From Spirosoma agri (lineage in GTDB: Bacteria > Bacteroidota > Bacteroidia > Cytophagales > Spirosomataceae), in contig NZ_JAAGNZ010000001.1 of assembly GCF_010747415.1 (NCBI RefSeq), positions 3,348,001-3,412,000 on the forward strand: a DNA stretch of 64,000 nt. The letters are read 5' to 3'. The position numbers and the translations under genes were made by a program. The notes beneath the pieces are model-generated. The model had not been told where the DNA came from, did not search any database, and saw only the letters and a list, made by a program, of their open reading frames with translations. This document shows positions 43,518 to 52,281 of the stretch, piece after piece; the stretch's first letter is position 1; every line of letters begins with the position of its first letter.

Positions 43518-46500
43518 TTAAACCGAGGCCGATAAATCGCGCAGGACTTCGTTCTGCCGACGCAGCCGCTGACACAAGGCCCGTACGATATTCTGCAATA
43601 CCTCCCCCCGCTCTTCCATCAGATCGTAGAAGTCATCCTGATCGATCCGGAAGGTCGAAGCATCGGTTAGGGCAATGGCCGTTGCCGAGCGGGGTTCGGC
43701 ATCCAGCAGCGCGAGTTCACCGAAGAATCCCCCTTTCAAGAACGTTGCCAACTGTTCTGACCCGTCGTAAATGCCTACTTCACCGTCGTAGATGATGAAC
43801 AGACTGGTCCCGGTCTCGCCTTTGGCGAAAATTTCCTGTCCTTCGTGGTAGGTCACCTCGTTCATGATCTGAGCGACACTGCTAAGCACGTTTTCAGGAG
43901 TATCGGCAAAGAGCGCAGTTCGTTTGAGCGCAACGATGCGGTCGATGACCGAAATCTGGGCGGTTTGTGAATGAGTCATGGTTGTAGAAGCGTGTCCAGT
44001 TGATACCTTATAACGATCGGCTTTAGGCGGGTCCAGTTGCTGAAGTGCGGCCAATGCACTTTCCTGAATGAGCGGATTCGTCGATTGTAGATAGTTATCC
44101 AGGTAGCGGGTCAGCTGGCCGTCCGGAACAATCTGGCGCAGCGCTACACTGATCGTCCAGTCAGTGAAGGCCCGCTCGCCCTGCTGAACCACGTAAATCC
44201 GTATCGGCTCGGCATCGGTAAGCGGAGCCGTCAATTTCGTTAGTAATCGAACCTTCTCAGCAACGGGCAACTCGTCAACTAACGCTTGCAAGCTCCGGTA
44301 CACAGGCTGCGGTATCAGGTTGTCGAGCATTTCGAGCGCGTTGGCTTTCCGGTCGCGGGCAGCATGAGAAACCCCACGTTGCGCATCGGCAATCAACTGT
44401 GGATCGTAGAGCTGCATCAATATCCCAAAAACGCGTTGCTGGAGTAACGTCAGTTCGTACGCCAGACAAGCGGCCAAATAGGGGTCCGACTCGCTGTCGA
44501 TTCCCGTAATTAGCCGCAGAGCCAGTTGCCACTCGTCATCAAGGAGTGTCTGAAACCGACCCGAATCAGCGGCATCGGGCGCAAAACGACGCAGCGACCG
44601 AATAGCGGCCGCCCGCCAGAACAGATTAGGTTGTTCGGCCAGTTCGACTAATAGTTGTCGGCTTTCGGGAGTAGCGATCTGTTCGCACACACCCGCTATG
44701 CGCTGGATTAGCAGCGGATTGGCCGATGGCTGCACTGCCGCCCGCAAGAAAGGAATAATCGCTGACCCACCATTTGCCAGACTTTGTACGGCAACGCGTC
44801 CTGATTTTGGTTTGGTCAGCAAGCCAATGAGTTGTGGGGTTAGCTGAGCATCAGCCGCCTTGCCAGCGGCCCGTATGCCGGCCTCTTGCAATCCTCTATC
44901 CGAGCTTCTCAGCGCGGCTTCGACCAGTTTCTGCTGCTCAGGCTGGGTCATGAACGGCAACAGATCAAGCGCTTCAATGCGGTGGGTCGTATCGTCGGTA
45001 GCCAGTAAATCAGCCAGTTGAACCCGCGCTTCCGGATTTGCTGGGTTCGCCGTCAGGCGTCCCTGGATCGATCCCGTCCGACTATAAACATCCGGCTGTT
45101 GCCCTAATTCGGCCAGTTGATGCGAACTGATTTTGGGATGCTGAACCAGCAAACGAGCGGCTTTTTTTCGCAATTGCGGATCAGAATCGGTCGTGGCAAC
45201 AGTATGCAGTACCAAGAGGTCCACCTGCTGGCCGACCGTGTTTATGGTTCGTTCCCGTATCACTTTATCGGCGTGTTGCAACAACAAGGCCGACTGCGCC
45301 ACCAGGGTAGCTGGTTCATGTTCCTGAAGCCAGTCGATGGCATTTAGTACATCGGCGGGATACGGGCTTTGCAGGTTATTGATGATCACCTTACGGGCAG
45401 CAACGGGCAACAGGAGGTCATCGCTTCCCAGAAACCGGCGCTCCAATGCGCCTTTAAGCGTGTCGAGGTAGTGTCGGTAGGTCTTGTTCAGAAAGTAGAT
45501 CGCCACTACCATAAACAGGGCCATCCACAAAAATGGAATCCAGTAGGGCAACGTCGGCACGTAGTGGAGGCCGATGAGGAGTGCCCCCGCCAGCGCCATA
45601 CCCATCGGCTCGTAAAAGCCCTTCACCAGCGTATGCCCTTTCAAGCGAGTGTGTGGCGTAAGCGGCTGGAACAGAACCAGAAAAATTGGATCGAATACGG
45701 ACCGGCGCAGCACTTCCAGCAACAAATACAACCCGCAGAAATAGACCAGCAGTCCGGTTTCGCTAACGCCTAGCTCCAGCAGAATACCAAACACAACAAT
45801 GCTTAGTAGACCCGCCAGCGGCAATACCGCCAGCGACCAGCGAATACCGATCCGCTCGAATGTTTTCCAGGAAAGGACCAGTTTGAACAGGAGAGCTGAC
45901 AAGTAGGTCAGGATCAGTATGATGCCAATAAACTGCATCAGGTCTTCCTGATGATGGAATTTTTCTTTGACGTTGACAAAAAAGAAGTACTCCACACTCG
46001 TGACCACGCAGGCAATGGCCGCCAGACTCAGGCACATCGTAAACACAAGTTCGCTGCCACCAAACAACTGCTGAACAAGCGGTGGTGGTGGTCGCCGGTG
46101 CAACCGGGCTTTAGTTGGGGCCACATCGACCACATGCAGCCGGATCGTTTGCCGTACGACATACATGGCCGCCCCAAACGCACCGAAAGCGGTAAGCAGC
46201 AGCAGAATCAGATCGGCATGGGCGTGTACAAGTACCGACAGCAGCGCACCGAGTGCTTTAGCGGGCATATCGCCCGAGCTGATGATACTGAACAGCCGTT
46301 TGCCCTGCCGAACATCGAAAACGACCGCCGACACGCCCCAGAATTCCAGGTTGGTCAGCAAATAGATCATTCGGTAACCGACCATAATTGCCACCGCCGA
46401 CGCCACCGAATGTCCCCACAGCACAAACAAACCCAGTATGAACGTCATGACGACTACGGCCAGCAATACGCGAACGGCCAGCCGTTTCAAAAGCAGATGA

Positions 46501-46733
46501 TGCTCAAAATAGGTGTACACCCGACCGACGACCATCATGGCCAGTGCCGCGCAAACGTAAGCAATGGGCAGGCTGGTTTGGGGATGATTTTCGAGCAGAA
46601 TGACATTGGCCGCTACGTAGATCAGGATGGTGCCAATACCCAGAAAGAAATTGTGCAGAAAAAAGAGCCGGACTGTTGCTGCTTCTGTTGAGCGAACACC
46701 AATGAAACGATACCAGGCCTGAGCAGATGTCAT
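43518..46733 (-). CDS. NTT-like nucleotide transporter fused to HEAT repeats and cNMP-binding domain
   Basis: The ATG at 46733 (MTSAQAWYRFIGVRSTEAAT) gives 1071 residues. Roughly residues 20-430 form a 10-12-helix membrane domain like the ATP/ADP-translocase (Npt/NTT) family. About 440-890 is a helical HEAT-like repeat solenoid, with regular ~30-residue units such as LVEAALRSSDRGLQEAGIRA. About 935-1060 is a cyclic-nucleotide-binding domain whose phosphate cassette FGELALLDAEPRSATA retains the ligand-contacting glutamate and arginine. cAMP binding therefore looks possible. Convergent with the cyclase operon. Substrate and transport direction unknown; it may be a sensor rather than a carrier. 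Confidence 0.88.
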   Translation of the reverse strand: MTSAQAWYRFIGVRSTEAATVRLFFLHNFFLGIGTILIYVAANVILLENHPQTSLPIAYVCAALAMMVVGRVYTYFEHHLLLKRLAVRVLLAVVVMTFILGLFVLWGHSVASAVAIMVGYRMIYLLTNLEFWGVSAVVFDVRQGKRLFSIISSGDMPAKALGALLSVLVHAHADLILLLLTAFGAFGAAMYVVRQTIRLHVVDVAPTKARLHRRPPPPLVQQLFGGSELVFTMCLSLAAIACVVTSVEYFFFVNVKEKFHHQEDLMQFIGIILILTYLSALLFKLVLSWKTFERIGIRWSLAVLPLAGLLSIVVFGILLELGVSETGLLVYFCGLYLLLEVLRRSVFDPIFLVLFQPLTPHTRLKGHTLVKGFYEPMGMALAGALLIGLHYVPTLPYWIPFLWMALFMVVAIYFLNKTYRHYLDTLKGALERRFLGSDDLLLPVAARKVIINNLQSPYPADVLNAIDWLQEHEPATLVAQSALLLQHADKVIRERTINTVGQQVDLLVLHTVATTDSDPQLRKKAARLLVQHPKISSHQLAELGQQPDVYSRTGSIQGRLTANPANPEARVQLADLLATDDTTHRIEALDLLPFMTQPEQQKLVEAALRSSDRGLQEAGIRAAGKAADAQLTPQLIGLLTKPKSGRVAVQSLANGGSAIIPFLRAAVQPSANPLLIQRIAGVCEQIATPESRQLLVELAEQPNLFWRAAAIRSLRRFAPDAADSGRFQTLLDDEWQLALRLITGIDSESDPYLAACLAYELTLLQQRVFGILMQLYDPQLIADAQRGVSHAARDRKANALEMLDNLIPQPVYRSLQALVDELPVAEKVRLLTKLTAPLTDAEPIRIYVVQQGERAFTDWTISVALRQIVPDGQLTRYLDNYLQSTNPLIQESALAALQQLDPPKADRYKVSTGHASTTMTHSQTAQISVIDRIVALKRTALFADTPENVLSSVAQIMNEVTYHEGQEIFAKGETGTSLFIIYDGEVGIYDGSEQLATFLKGGFFGELALLDAEPRSATAIALTDASTFRIDQDDFYDLMEERGEVLQNIVRALCQRLRRQNEVLRDLSASV

Positions 46734-47111
46734 TATAAGAAGAAACAAATGTAGCGCTAGCGCACTGTTTATCTATTCAGCGTCGAAAACGGCGAATAGA
46801 CCGTAAAATAACACAAAGTTGCCGTTATTGCTCAACGCGCCAACCAAAAGAATTGAGTGTATGGCCTGTGTTTGTCCGGAGAAGAGCCCGCCGATTGACT
46901 GTTTATTGACTACCAAACCGCTAGATATCTTGCGTTAAGCGGTGGTGGGGGTCGGTCTTTTCGTTTAACAGCAAGGGGTTTGTTCCAACGCTATACCGGC
47001 ACCATTGATCCGTTGGGTACCGACCCAGATACAGCTATTTCACAACCGTCATCTTTCCGAGCGGTTTCCGGATTCGACGGTCAGGATTGAAACGATGCGA
47101 TACCATCGTTA
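46734..47111. other. gene-free stretch, 378 bases, upstream of NTT fusion gene
   Basis: Holds a candidate minus-strand -7 box (46746-46753), a GCGCTAGCGC palindrome (46754-46763) and a short hairpin (TCTATTC at 46772 paired with GAATAGA ending 46800). The far part is the 3' flank of the histidine kinase gene. One 68-codon plus-strand frame here is not convincing. Confidence 0.5.
46746..46763 (-). promoter_or_regulatory. -7 box and adjoining 10-bp palindrome for NTT fusion gene
   Basis: The minus strand reads GCGCTAGCGC directly followed by TACATTTG, an exact TAnnTTTG match, 12 bases before the start codon. The palindrome would sit between the -33 and -7 elements, a typical repressor position. 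The leader would be very short. Confidence 0.35.
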
Positions 47112-49046
47112 TCAACTGATTGCGGGCAAGGTTATGGTTAGTTCCGTAAATTCTCCTTCCCGGCTAGCCAACGTGAGCGTTCCTCCATGCCCTTTGGTGA
47201 TGATGTCGTAACTCAGCGACAAGCCTAAACCAGTGCCCTGACCAGTCGGTTTAGTGGTGAAGAACGGCTGAAAAATCTTCTGCCTGATGGCGTCCGGAAC
47301 CCCTATTCCGTTGTCGCGGATTGTTATACGGATCTGGTTCGCCTGTCGGCTCGTGTGCACCGAAACCACTGGCTGATAGCCGGGTTCATTGCTTTGCTGC
47401 CGCTTCTGTACTGCGTAGAACGCGTTATTAAACATATTGAGGAGCACCCGGCCTACCTCCTGCGGCACGACGTTAGCCTCACCCAGCGCTGGATCATAAT
47501 TGGTTTCCAGGTGCGCTTCAAAGGATTTATCCCTCGCCCGAAGGCCGTGATACGACAGCTTTGCGTACTCATCGGTCAGGGCGTTCAGGTCCGTAGGTTG
47601 TTTGTCGCCCCCGCTCGTGCGGGCATGTTCCAGCATACCTTTCACAATGGCCGAAGCCCGCTTGCCATGCTGGTTTATTTTCTGGAGATTTTGCTGCATG
47701 TCGCCGATCAACTCATTTTCCAGTTCGTCGTCGCGCTGCCCATTCTGCCGGTATTCGATCAGTTCATCGACCAGTTCCGAACTGACTTCCGAAAAGTTAT
47801 TGACGAAATTCAGCGGGTTCTGGATTTCGTGAGCAATGCCTGCCGTCAGTTCGCCCAGCGACGCCATTTTCTCCGACTGAATCAGTTGAGCCTGGGTTGC
47901 TTTCAGTTCGGCCAGCGTTCGCTGAAGTTCCTCTTTCTGCTCGTTCAGCTGCCGATTGGCCTGCTGCTTTGCCCGGTTGTTGCGGGACAGAATCAGCGCA
48001 AAAACCGCCAACAGCGCAACGCAGCCAATGAGCGCAAAAACAAACTGCCGCTGCCGATACGATTCCTTATCGCGAAGCTGGCGGTCTTTTGTCAGCAGTT
48101 GAATCTGGTTTTCTTTCTTTAGCAGATTCTGCCGGTATTGCAGCGAAGCCAGTCGACGGGTCGTTGCTTCGGCGGTCAGGCTGTCTTTATAGGCCGTATA
48201 CTGCAAAAAATAGCGGTACGCCTGCGCATAATCCCCTTCTTTGGCGAAAGCCTTGCTCAACGCCTGGCTCGAATCACGCAGTTTCTTGCGGGCGGTCAGT
48301 TGCTGTACCACTTTGGGACTACTGCTGACCGATTTGATGAGGGTATCGATCCAGCGATCGACGAAATCCGGCCTGACCCGAACGCGCCGGTTCAAATCAG
48401 GGCTATACGCCGGTGACGGTATAGGAATCGCGTTCAGAAACTCGGTAGGGATCGAGGGCGAAACGCGTATATCATTCGCTCGTTTTCGCTCGAATGCCCC
48501 GGTAAAGTCGCCCCCTCCATCGGTACTCTCGCCCCTCGCTGACCGAAATGACTTCCGATTCATCACACGGGCAGCCTTTTGCATCGTCGCTCCCAGCGCA
48601 ATCATCACTTTTCCCACAGAGCCAGTCAGCGCGGGCGACACGCGACGGTACTGGCTTTGGATTCGACCAACCTCATCCAGTGCCCACCCCGCTTCGCCCA
48701 TATCCTGAATTTGGTCAGCGGCTTTAGCGGCCCTGTCCAACAACTCCGTAGCGGCTTCGGCCTGCTGTTTGTCCGCCTGCAAAGCGGCCAACCGACACAA
48801 AGCAACGACCTGACCTGGCCAGTATCCCATCGCTCTGGACTGACCCAGTAACGAATCGGCGACCTGAGCCGAACTGATACGTTGGCTCAATGCCGTCTTT
48901 AACCGGCTGATGTCGCTGGCTGGACCCTGTTTCGAGCGAGTTGTCATACTATCCTGACGCATCTCCTGAGCCTGGACAGGACACACAAGCCCCGACAAAA
49001 AAAGCAATAGGTCAATCGTGATAACCAAGTGCGCATTGAGCTTCAT
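47112..49046 (-). CDS. sensor histidine kinase with periplasmic/helical N-terminal region
   Basis: The ATG at 49046 (MKLNAHLVITIDLLLFLSGL) gives 644 residues with a signal peptide. A helical sensor region follows (about 35-335) with TPR-like stretches (SQALSKAFAKEGDYAQAYRY), then one membrane helix (about 350-370), a coiled coil, HisKA (TAGIAHEIQNPLN) and HATPase (DNGIGVP, GQGTGLGLSLSYD). It is strongly similar to the 39.9 kb kinase from the coiled coil onward, but has a different sensor. No receiver is adjacent; it could feed the receiver genes near 41 kb. Confidence 0.92.
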   Translation of the reverse strand: MKLNAHLVITIDLLLFLSGLVCPVQAQEMRQDSMTTRSKQGPASDISRLKTALSQRISSAQVADSLLGQSRAMGYWPGQVVALCRLAALQADKQQAEAATELLDRAAKAADQIQDMGEAGWALDEVGRIQSQYRRVSPALTGSVGKVMIALGATMQKAARVMNRKSFRSARGESTDGGGDFTGAFERKRANDIRVSPSIPTEFLNAIPIPSPAYSPDLNRRVRVRPDFVDRWIDTLIKSVSSSPKVVQQLTARKKLRDSSQALSKAFAKEGDYAQAYRYFLQYTAYKDSLTAEATTRRLASLQYRQNLLKKENQIQLLTKDRQLRDKESYRQRQFVFALIGCVALLAVFALILSRNNRAKQQANRQLNEQKEELQRTLAELKATQAQLIQSEKMASLGELTAGIAHEIQNPLNFVNNFSEVSSELVDELIEYRQNGQRDDELENELIGDMQQNLQKINQHGKRASAIVKGMLEHARTSGGDKQPTDLNALTDEYAKLSYHGLRARDKSFEAHLETNYDPALGEANVVPQEVGRVLLNMFNNAFYAVQKRQQSNEPGYQPVVSVHTSRQANQIRITIRDNGIGVPDAIRQKIFQPFFTTKPTGQGTGLGLSLSYDIITKGHGGTLTLASREGEFTELTITLPAIS

Positions 49047-49195
49047 TCGTACGATGTTAACGAACAATGGGATGAACTTCTGAGCATAAGAGTTGGGTAA
49101 ATCTAACCAAGTTCCGTGAAACTTGACTCAATCGTATTGATTTGCCTTCCATCTGGACTTAAACCGGAATTTCTCTGTGGCGGTATGACTCACCC

Positions 49196-49203
49196 TACAT
49201 TTG
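49196..49203 (+). promoter_or_regulatory. candidate -7 box for the sugar dehydrogenase-like gene
   Basis: TACATTTG matches the TAnnTTTG consensus, 83 bases upstream of the ATG at 49287. No convincing -33 element. Confidence 0.3.
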
Positions 49204-49286
49204 TGTGCGCCTGATTAGTATTTTTCGGCGACGGATCACTTACTAGAACAGTCAATCATTTTTCTGCTTCTGGCTTACCCTCTTTT

Positions 49287-50609
49287 ATGAATTACCAATT
49301 CTTTACGGCTTCCTGCCTAACCGTTGCGCTGGCAGTCAGTGGCCGGGCAAACGCTAGTTCCAGCGATACTCCGCCAATCCGGTCGCCCCGCACGTCAGCA
49401 AAAACCATCGTTGCGGCTGACCTGAAACTTCCAGCCGGCTTTTCCGCAACCATTGCCGCCGAAGAATTAGGGTCCGCCCGCCATCTGGTTGTCAGTAAAA
49501 ACGGAGACATCTACGTAAAGCTGGGGAAACTCAAAGACGGCAAAGGTATATATCGGTTACGCGACACCAACAAGGACGGTATCATTGACGAACGGGTCGG
49601 CTTTGGCGATTATCCGGGTACGGGTATTTTCCTGAAAAACGGGTATCTGTATGCCTCGTCAAATTCGGGCGTCTTTCGGTATAAACTGAATGACAAAGAC
49701 GAAGTGATTGACCCCGATCAGCCCGAAAAGATCGTATCCGGCCTGATGGTCCATACCCGTGACCAATCCAAATCGATCGCCGTTGACAATCAAGACAATA
49801 TCTACGTAAATGTAGCGTCCGATAATGACGCTTGCCGGGAAGCGGGTACGGGAAAAGGCATCATGCCCTGTCCCCTGCTCGATTCGGCCGCAGCCATCTG
49901 GCAGTTTAAAACGAATCGGCCTAATCAGACGTATGCCGATGGTGTTCGGTACACGACTGGCTTGAAAAACGTGGTTGGTCTGGACTGGAACTCGAAAAGC
50001 AATTCACTGTTCGTTACGCAGCATGGCCGGGGTCAGTTTCACGACTTCTACCCGCAATACTATACCGCCAAACAAAGCGCCGAACTCCCTGCCGAAACCA
50101 TGTATGAGGTGCATAAAGGCGATGATGCTGGCTGGCCGTATATTTATTACGATCAGGTTCAGAAAAAGAAGATTCTGGCTCCGGAATATGGTGGCGATGG
50201 CAAGAAGACGGGTGGCGAAAAAACCATTGATCCGGTCGTGGCTTTTCCGGCCCACCTGGGACCAAACAGTCTGCTATTTTATACCGGAACCACTTTCCCG
50301 GTGAAATACCGCAACGGTGCGTTCATTGCTTTCCACGCGCAATCGGCCGAGTTGCACAAAGGCTACATGGTTGCGTTCGTGCCATTCAAAAATGGTAAAC
50401 CTTCCGGAAACTGGGAGATCTTCGCCGATAATTTTGCCGGAACCGACCTGGTAAAGCCGACGGGTCCCGTTCAGCACCGCCCATGCGGTCTGGCGCAGGG
50501 TCCCGATGGATCGTTGTACGTAACGGATGATCTGAACGGAACGCTGTTTCGGATTGCCTACAAAGGCGCATCCGCTGGTCCGAAAAAATCGGCTTCGGCT
50601 TCCCGATAA
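49287..50609 (+). CDS. secreted PQQ-dependent sugar dehydrogenase-like beta-propeller (sorbosone dehydrogenase family)
   Basis: This 440-residue protein has a signal peptide (MNYQFFTASCLTVALAVSGRANASS) and a six-bladed propeller pattern. LKLPAGFSATIAAEELGSAR opens the domain, followed by repeated blades such as ARHLVVSKNGDIYVKL and CGLAQGPDGSLYVTDDLNGT. It belongs with soluble aldose/sorbosone dehydrogenases that use PQQ, which the cell may have to take up. Genes for PQQ synthesis are not in the window. An enzymatic role is inferred; some relatives are of unknown activity. A perfect hairpin terminator follows. Confidence 0.85.
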   Translation: MNYQFFTASCLTVALAVSGRANASSSDTPPIRSPRTSAKTIVAADLKLPAGFSATIAAEELGSARHLVVSKNGDIYVKLGKLKDGKGIYRLRDTNKDGIIDERVGFGDYPGTGIFLKNGYLYASSNSGVFRYKLNDKDEVIDPDQPEKIVSGLMVHTRDQSKSIAVDNQDNIYVNVASDNDACREAGTGKGIMPCPLLDSAAAIWQFKTNRPNQTYADGVRYTTGLKNVVGLDWNSKSNSLFVTQHGRGQFHDFYPQYYTAKQSAELPAETMYEVHKGDDAGWPYIYYDQVQKKKILAPEYGGDGKKTGGEKTIDPVVAFPAHLGPNSLLFYTGTTFPVKYRNGAFIAFHAQSAELHKGYMVAFVPFKNGKPSGNWEIFADNFAGTDLVKPTGPVQHRPCGLAQGPDGSLYVTDDLNGTLFRIAYKGASAGPKKSASASR

Positions 50610-50627
50610 CAACATTGTCTTAAATCC

Positions 50628-50696
50628 AAATGGCCCACAACGATACAAAGAGCATAGAGATAACCTCTATGCTCTTTGTATCGTTGTGGGCCATTT
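50628..50696. terminator. 32-bp perfect hairpin, bidirectional
   Basis: 50628-50659 and 50665-50696 are exact complements around a five-base loop (ATAAC), with AAA/TTT at the stem base. It lies between the converging sugar dehydrogenase-like gene and the SnoaL-like lipoprotein gene. Unusually long and perfect for an intrinsic terminator. Confidence 0.85.
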
Positions 50697-50711
50697 AGTT
50701 TGCTCGTTCGA

Positions 50712-51173
50712 TCAGTTCTTAGCCTGTACGGGCATATCCTCTAACTGGGCGTAACTTAGCAACCAGGTGCCTGCGTCGTTTTTCTTCCAGAGCAGGATAA
50801 AATTTCCTTCCCCGATGCCATGTGGCAGGTCTGGGCTGGATGGCAATACATCGACCGAGAATGTACCGGCTTCGTAGGCCGTACGGGTATCGGCACCTGA
50901 ACTGACTACGTTCGTTTTCAGGTCAGACAATGATGGTAACGTTTCCTTCACCCATTTATTCGACACCTCTGATTTCCCCTTAAAGTGGGTGCTTCCCTGA
51001 AGAAAATCAACGTCTTCGGCCAGGAAGCCAACTATTTTGTCCGAGTTTTTCGAATTCCAGGCGTCGATAAATTGTCGGTTCAGGTCCTGAATATTCACCG
51101 CATCGCCCGATCTGGAGCAGGATGTGGCTAAAAATAACGTAGAAGCGAGTAAAAGCGAAAGGAATGGTTTCAT
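50712..51173 (-). CDS. SnoaL/NTF2-like lipoprotein
   Basis: This 153-residue protein has a lipoprotein signal (MKPFLSLLLASTLFLATSCS) and a cone-shaped NTF2-like fold: INRQ-type helix (IQDLNRQFIDAWNSKNSDKI), DVDFLQGSTHFKGKSEV, then the strand pair GEGNFILLWKKNDAGTWLLS. It is of the DUF4440/SnoaL type. No catalytic residues can be named. It is probably outer-membrane or periplasmic and binds a small ligand. The downstream hairpin ends its transcript. Confidence 0.82.
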   Translation of the reverse strand: MKPFLSLLLASTLFLATSCSRSGDAVNIQDLNRQFIDAWNSKNSDKIVGFLAEDVDFLQGSTHFKGKSEVSNKWVKETLPSLSDLKTNVVSSGADTRTAYEAGTFSVDVLPSSPDLPHGIGEGNFILLWKKNDAGTWLLSYAQLEDMPVQAKN

Positions 51174-51204
51174 GACTGATGGCTTTTGGGCAGAAGAGTC
51201 TCGT

Positions 51205-51239
51205 GCCGTGCCACGCGCTTATGACAGGCGTGGCACGGC
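51205..51239. repeat. 12-bp GC-rich hairpin
   Basis: GCCGTGCCACGC (51205-51216) pairs exactly with GCGTGGCACGGC (51228-51239). It lies between the lipoprotein start and the glycine-zipper stop, without a T tract. Possibly a 3' end stem for the glycine-zipper transcript. Confidence 0.45.
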
Positions 51240-51287
51240 CGAAAAAATGCCCGGTTAACTGAATGGTGTTTTTAACAATAGATTTCT

Positions 51288-51977
51288 CTACCAGCTTTTC
51301 CGTCTGTACTCAGAATCGCCGTAGGGCGTCGCCTGGTCCCCATAGGACTCGTTGGGCAGAAAACCCTCCCGCAGGATATACGATGCCGGAGCCGGATTCG
51401 AATTGTACAGCGCGGTCGGCTTCGGCGAAATAGCCGTAGCGGCCCTGGTAGTCGTGCCATTTGTTCGGGACGTGGCAACGTAAGGACGCAGGTCACTGTT
51501 GAAAGCCACACGGTCGGCCGCTTCGCGCTCGGCTTCGGCGCGTGCTGCTGCTTCACGTTCCGCAGCGGCAGCTTTTTTGTTTTTATTGTCGATATGCTTC
51601 CCGACACCGTAGCCGGCAGCCCCACCAACCACCCCGCCAATGACGCCACCAACCAGCCGATTCCGTTTGTTGATGATCGCTCCGGCGGCTCCGCCAACAC
51701 CAGCGCCGATGGCTGTGCCCTTCGCTTGTGGGCTCCAGCGTTTTTTACTCTTTTTGCCAATGGCGTAGCCGCTCGCACCGCCCAGTACGCCACCAACCAC
51801 ACCCCCTACAGCGGGGTTACGCTTGTTGATAACGGCACCGGCTACCGCACCGACACCCGTACCAACGGCGGCACCGGTAGCCTGCGGACCCCAACCTAAT
51901 CGGGCTTGCGCGTTAACTGAATGACCAAGCAATATGGCCCCTATGAACAAAATAAGTTTATTATGGATCGTTTTCAT
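51288..51977 (-). CDS. glycine-zipper envelope protein with tandem repeat
   Basis: This 229-residue protein has a signal peptide ending HSVNAQ, then two near-identical glycine-zipper units of about 50 residues: ATGAAVGTGVGAVAGAVINK with GGVVGGVLGGASGYAIGKK, and GTAIGAGVGGAAGAIINKRN with GGVIGGVVGGAAGYGVGKH. An alanine/glutamate-rich charged stretch (KKAAAAEREAAARAEAER) and a low-complexity tail ending RKSW follow. Glycine zippers pack into membranes or oligomers. Function unknown, perhaps an envelope-stress or membrane-tether factor. Confidence 0.8.
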   Translation of the reverse strand: MKTIHNKLILFIGAILLGHSVNAQARLGWGPQATGAAVGTGVGAVAGAVINKRNPAVGGVVGGVLGGASGYAIGKKSKKRWSPQAKGTAIGAGVGGAAGAIINKRNRLVGGVIGGVVGGAAGYGVGKHIDNKNKKAAAAEREAAARAEAEREAADRVAFNSDLRPYVATSRTNGTTTRAATAISPKPTALYNSNPAPASYILREGFLPNESYGDQATPYGDSEYRRKSW

Positions 51978-52281
51978 AGCCGTGGATTTTTAGTGAGTAC
52001 CCGCGTTGATCATCTATACAAGACAAGCAACTAACCATACTTGTTTTGTCTAAGACCAAAATCGAGCCTATTGGTTTAATCTACGACAAAACAGGGAAGG
52101 GAGTTTTATGCACTTGGGCCTTTACAGTCCAGCGTCAGACAAACCCGGTTCGCCGATTGACAGAAAGACACCCGTCAGCTAATCAGACACCGAACTGGTT
52201 CGCTTCCGAGTACTGGTACGCTACTAAACTAAGGAGCAACGGATTTGGCTGGATCAGGCTCCGAACTAACAGGAGAAATCA
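51978..52281. other. gene-free stretch, 304 bases
   Basis: Lies between the glycine-zipper start and the helicase stop, both on the minus strand. No clear terminator, RNA or repeat was identified. Its left part is presumably the glycine-zipper promoter. Confidence 0.5.

Noticed and set aside
47005..47211. 68-codon plus-strand open frame at the end of the second kinase
   Set aside because: Overlaps the kinase coding region antisense and has no protein-like features.
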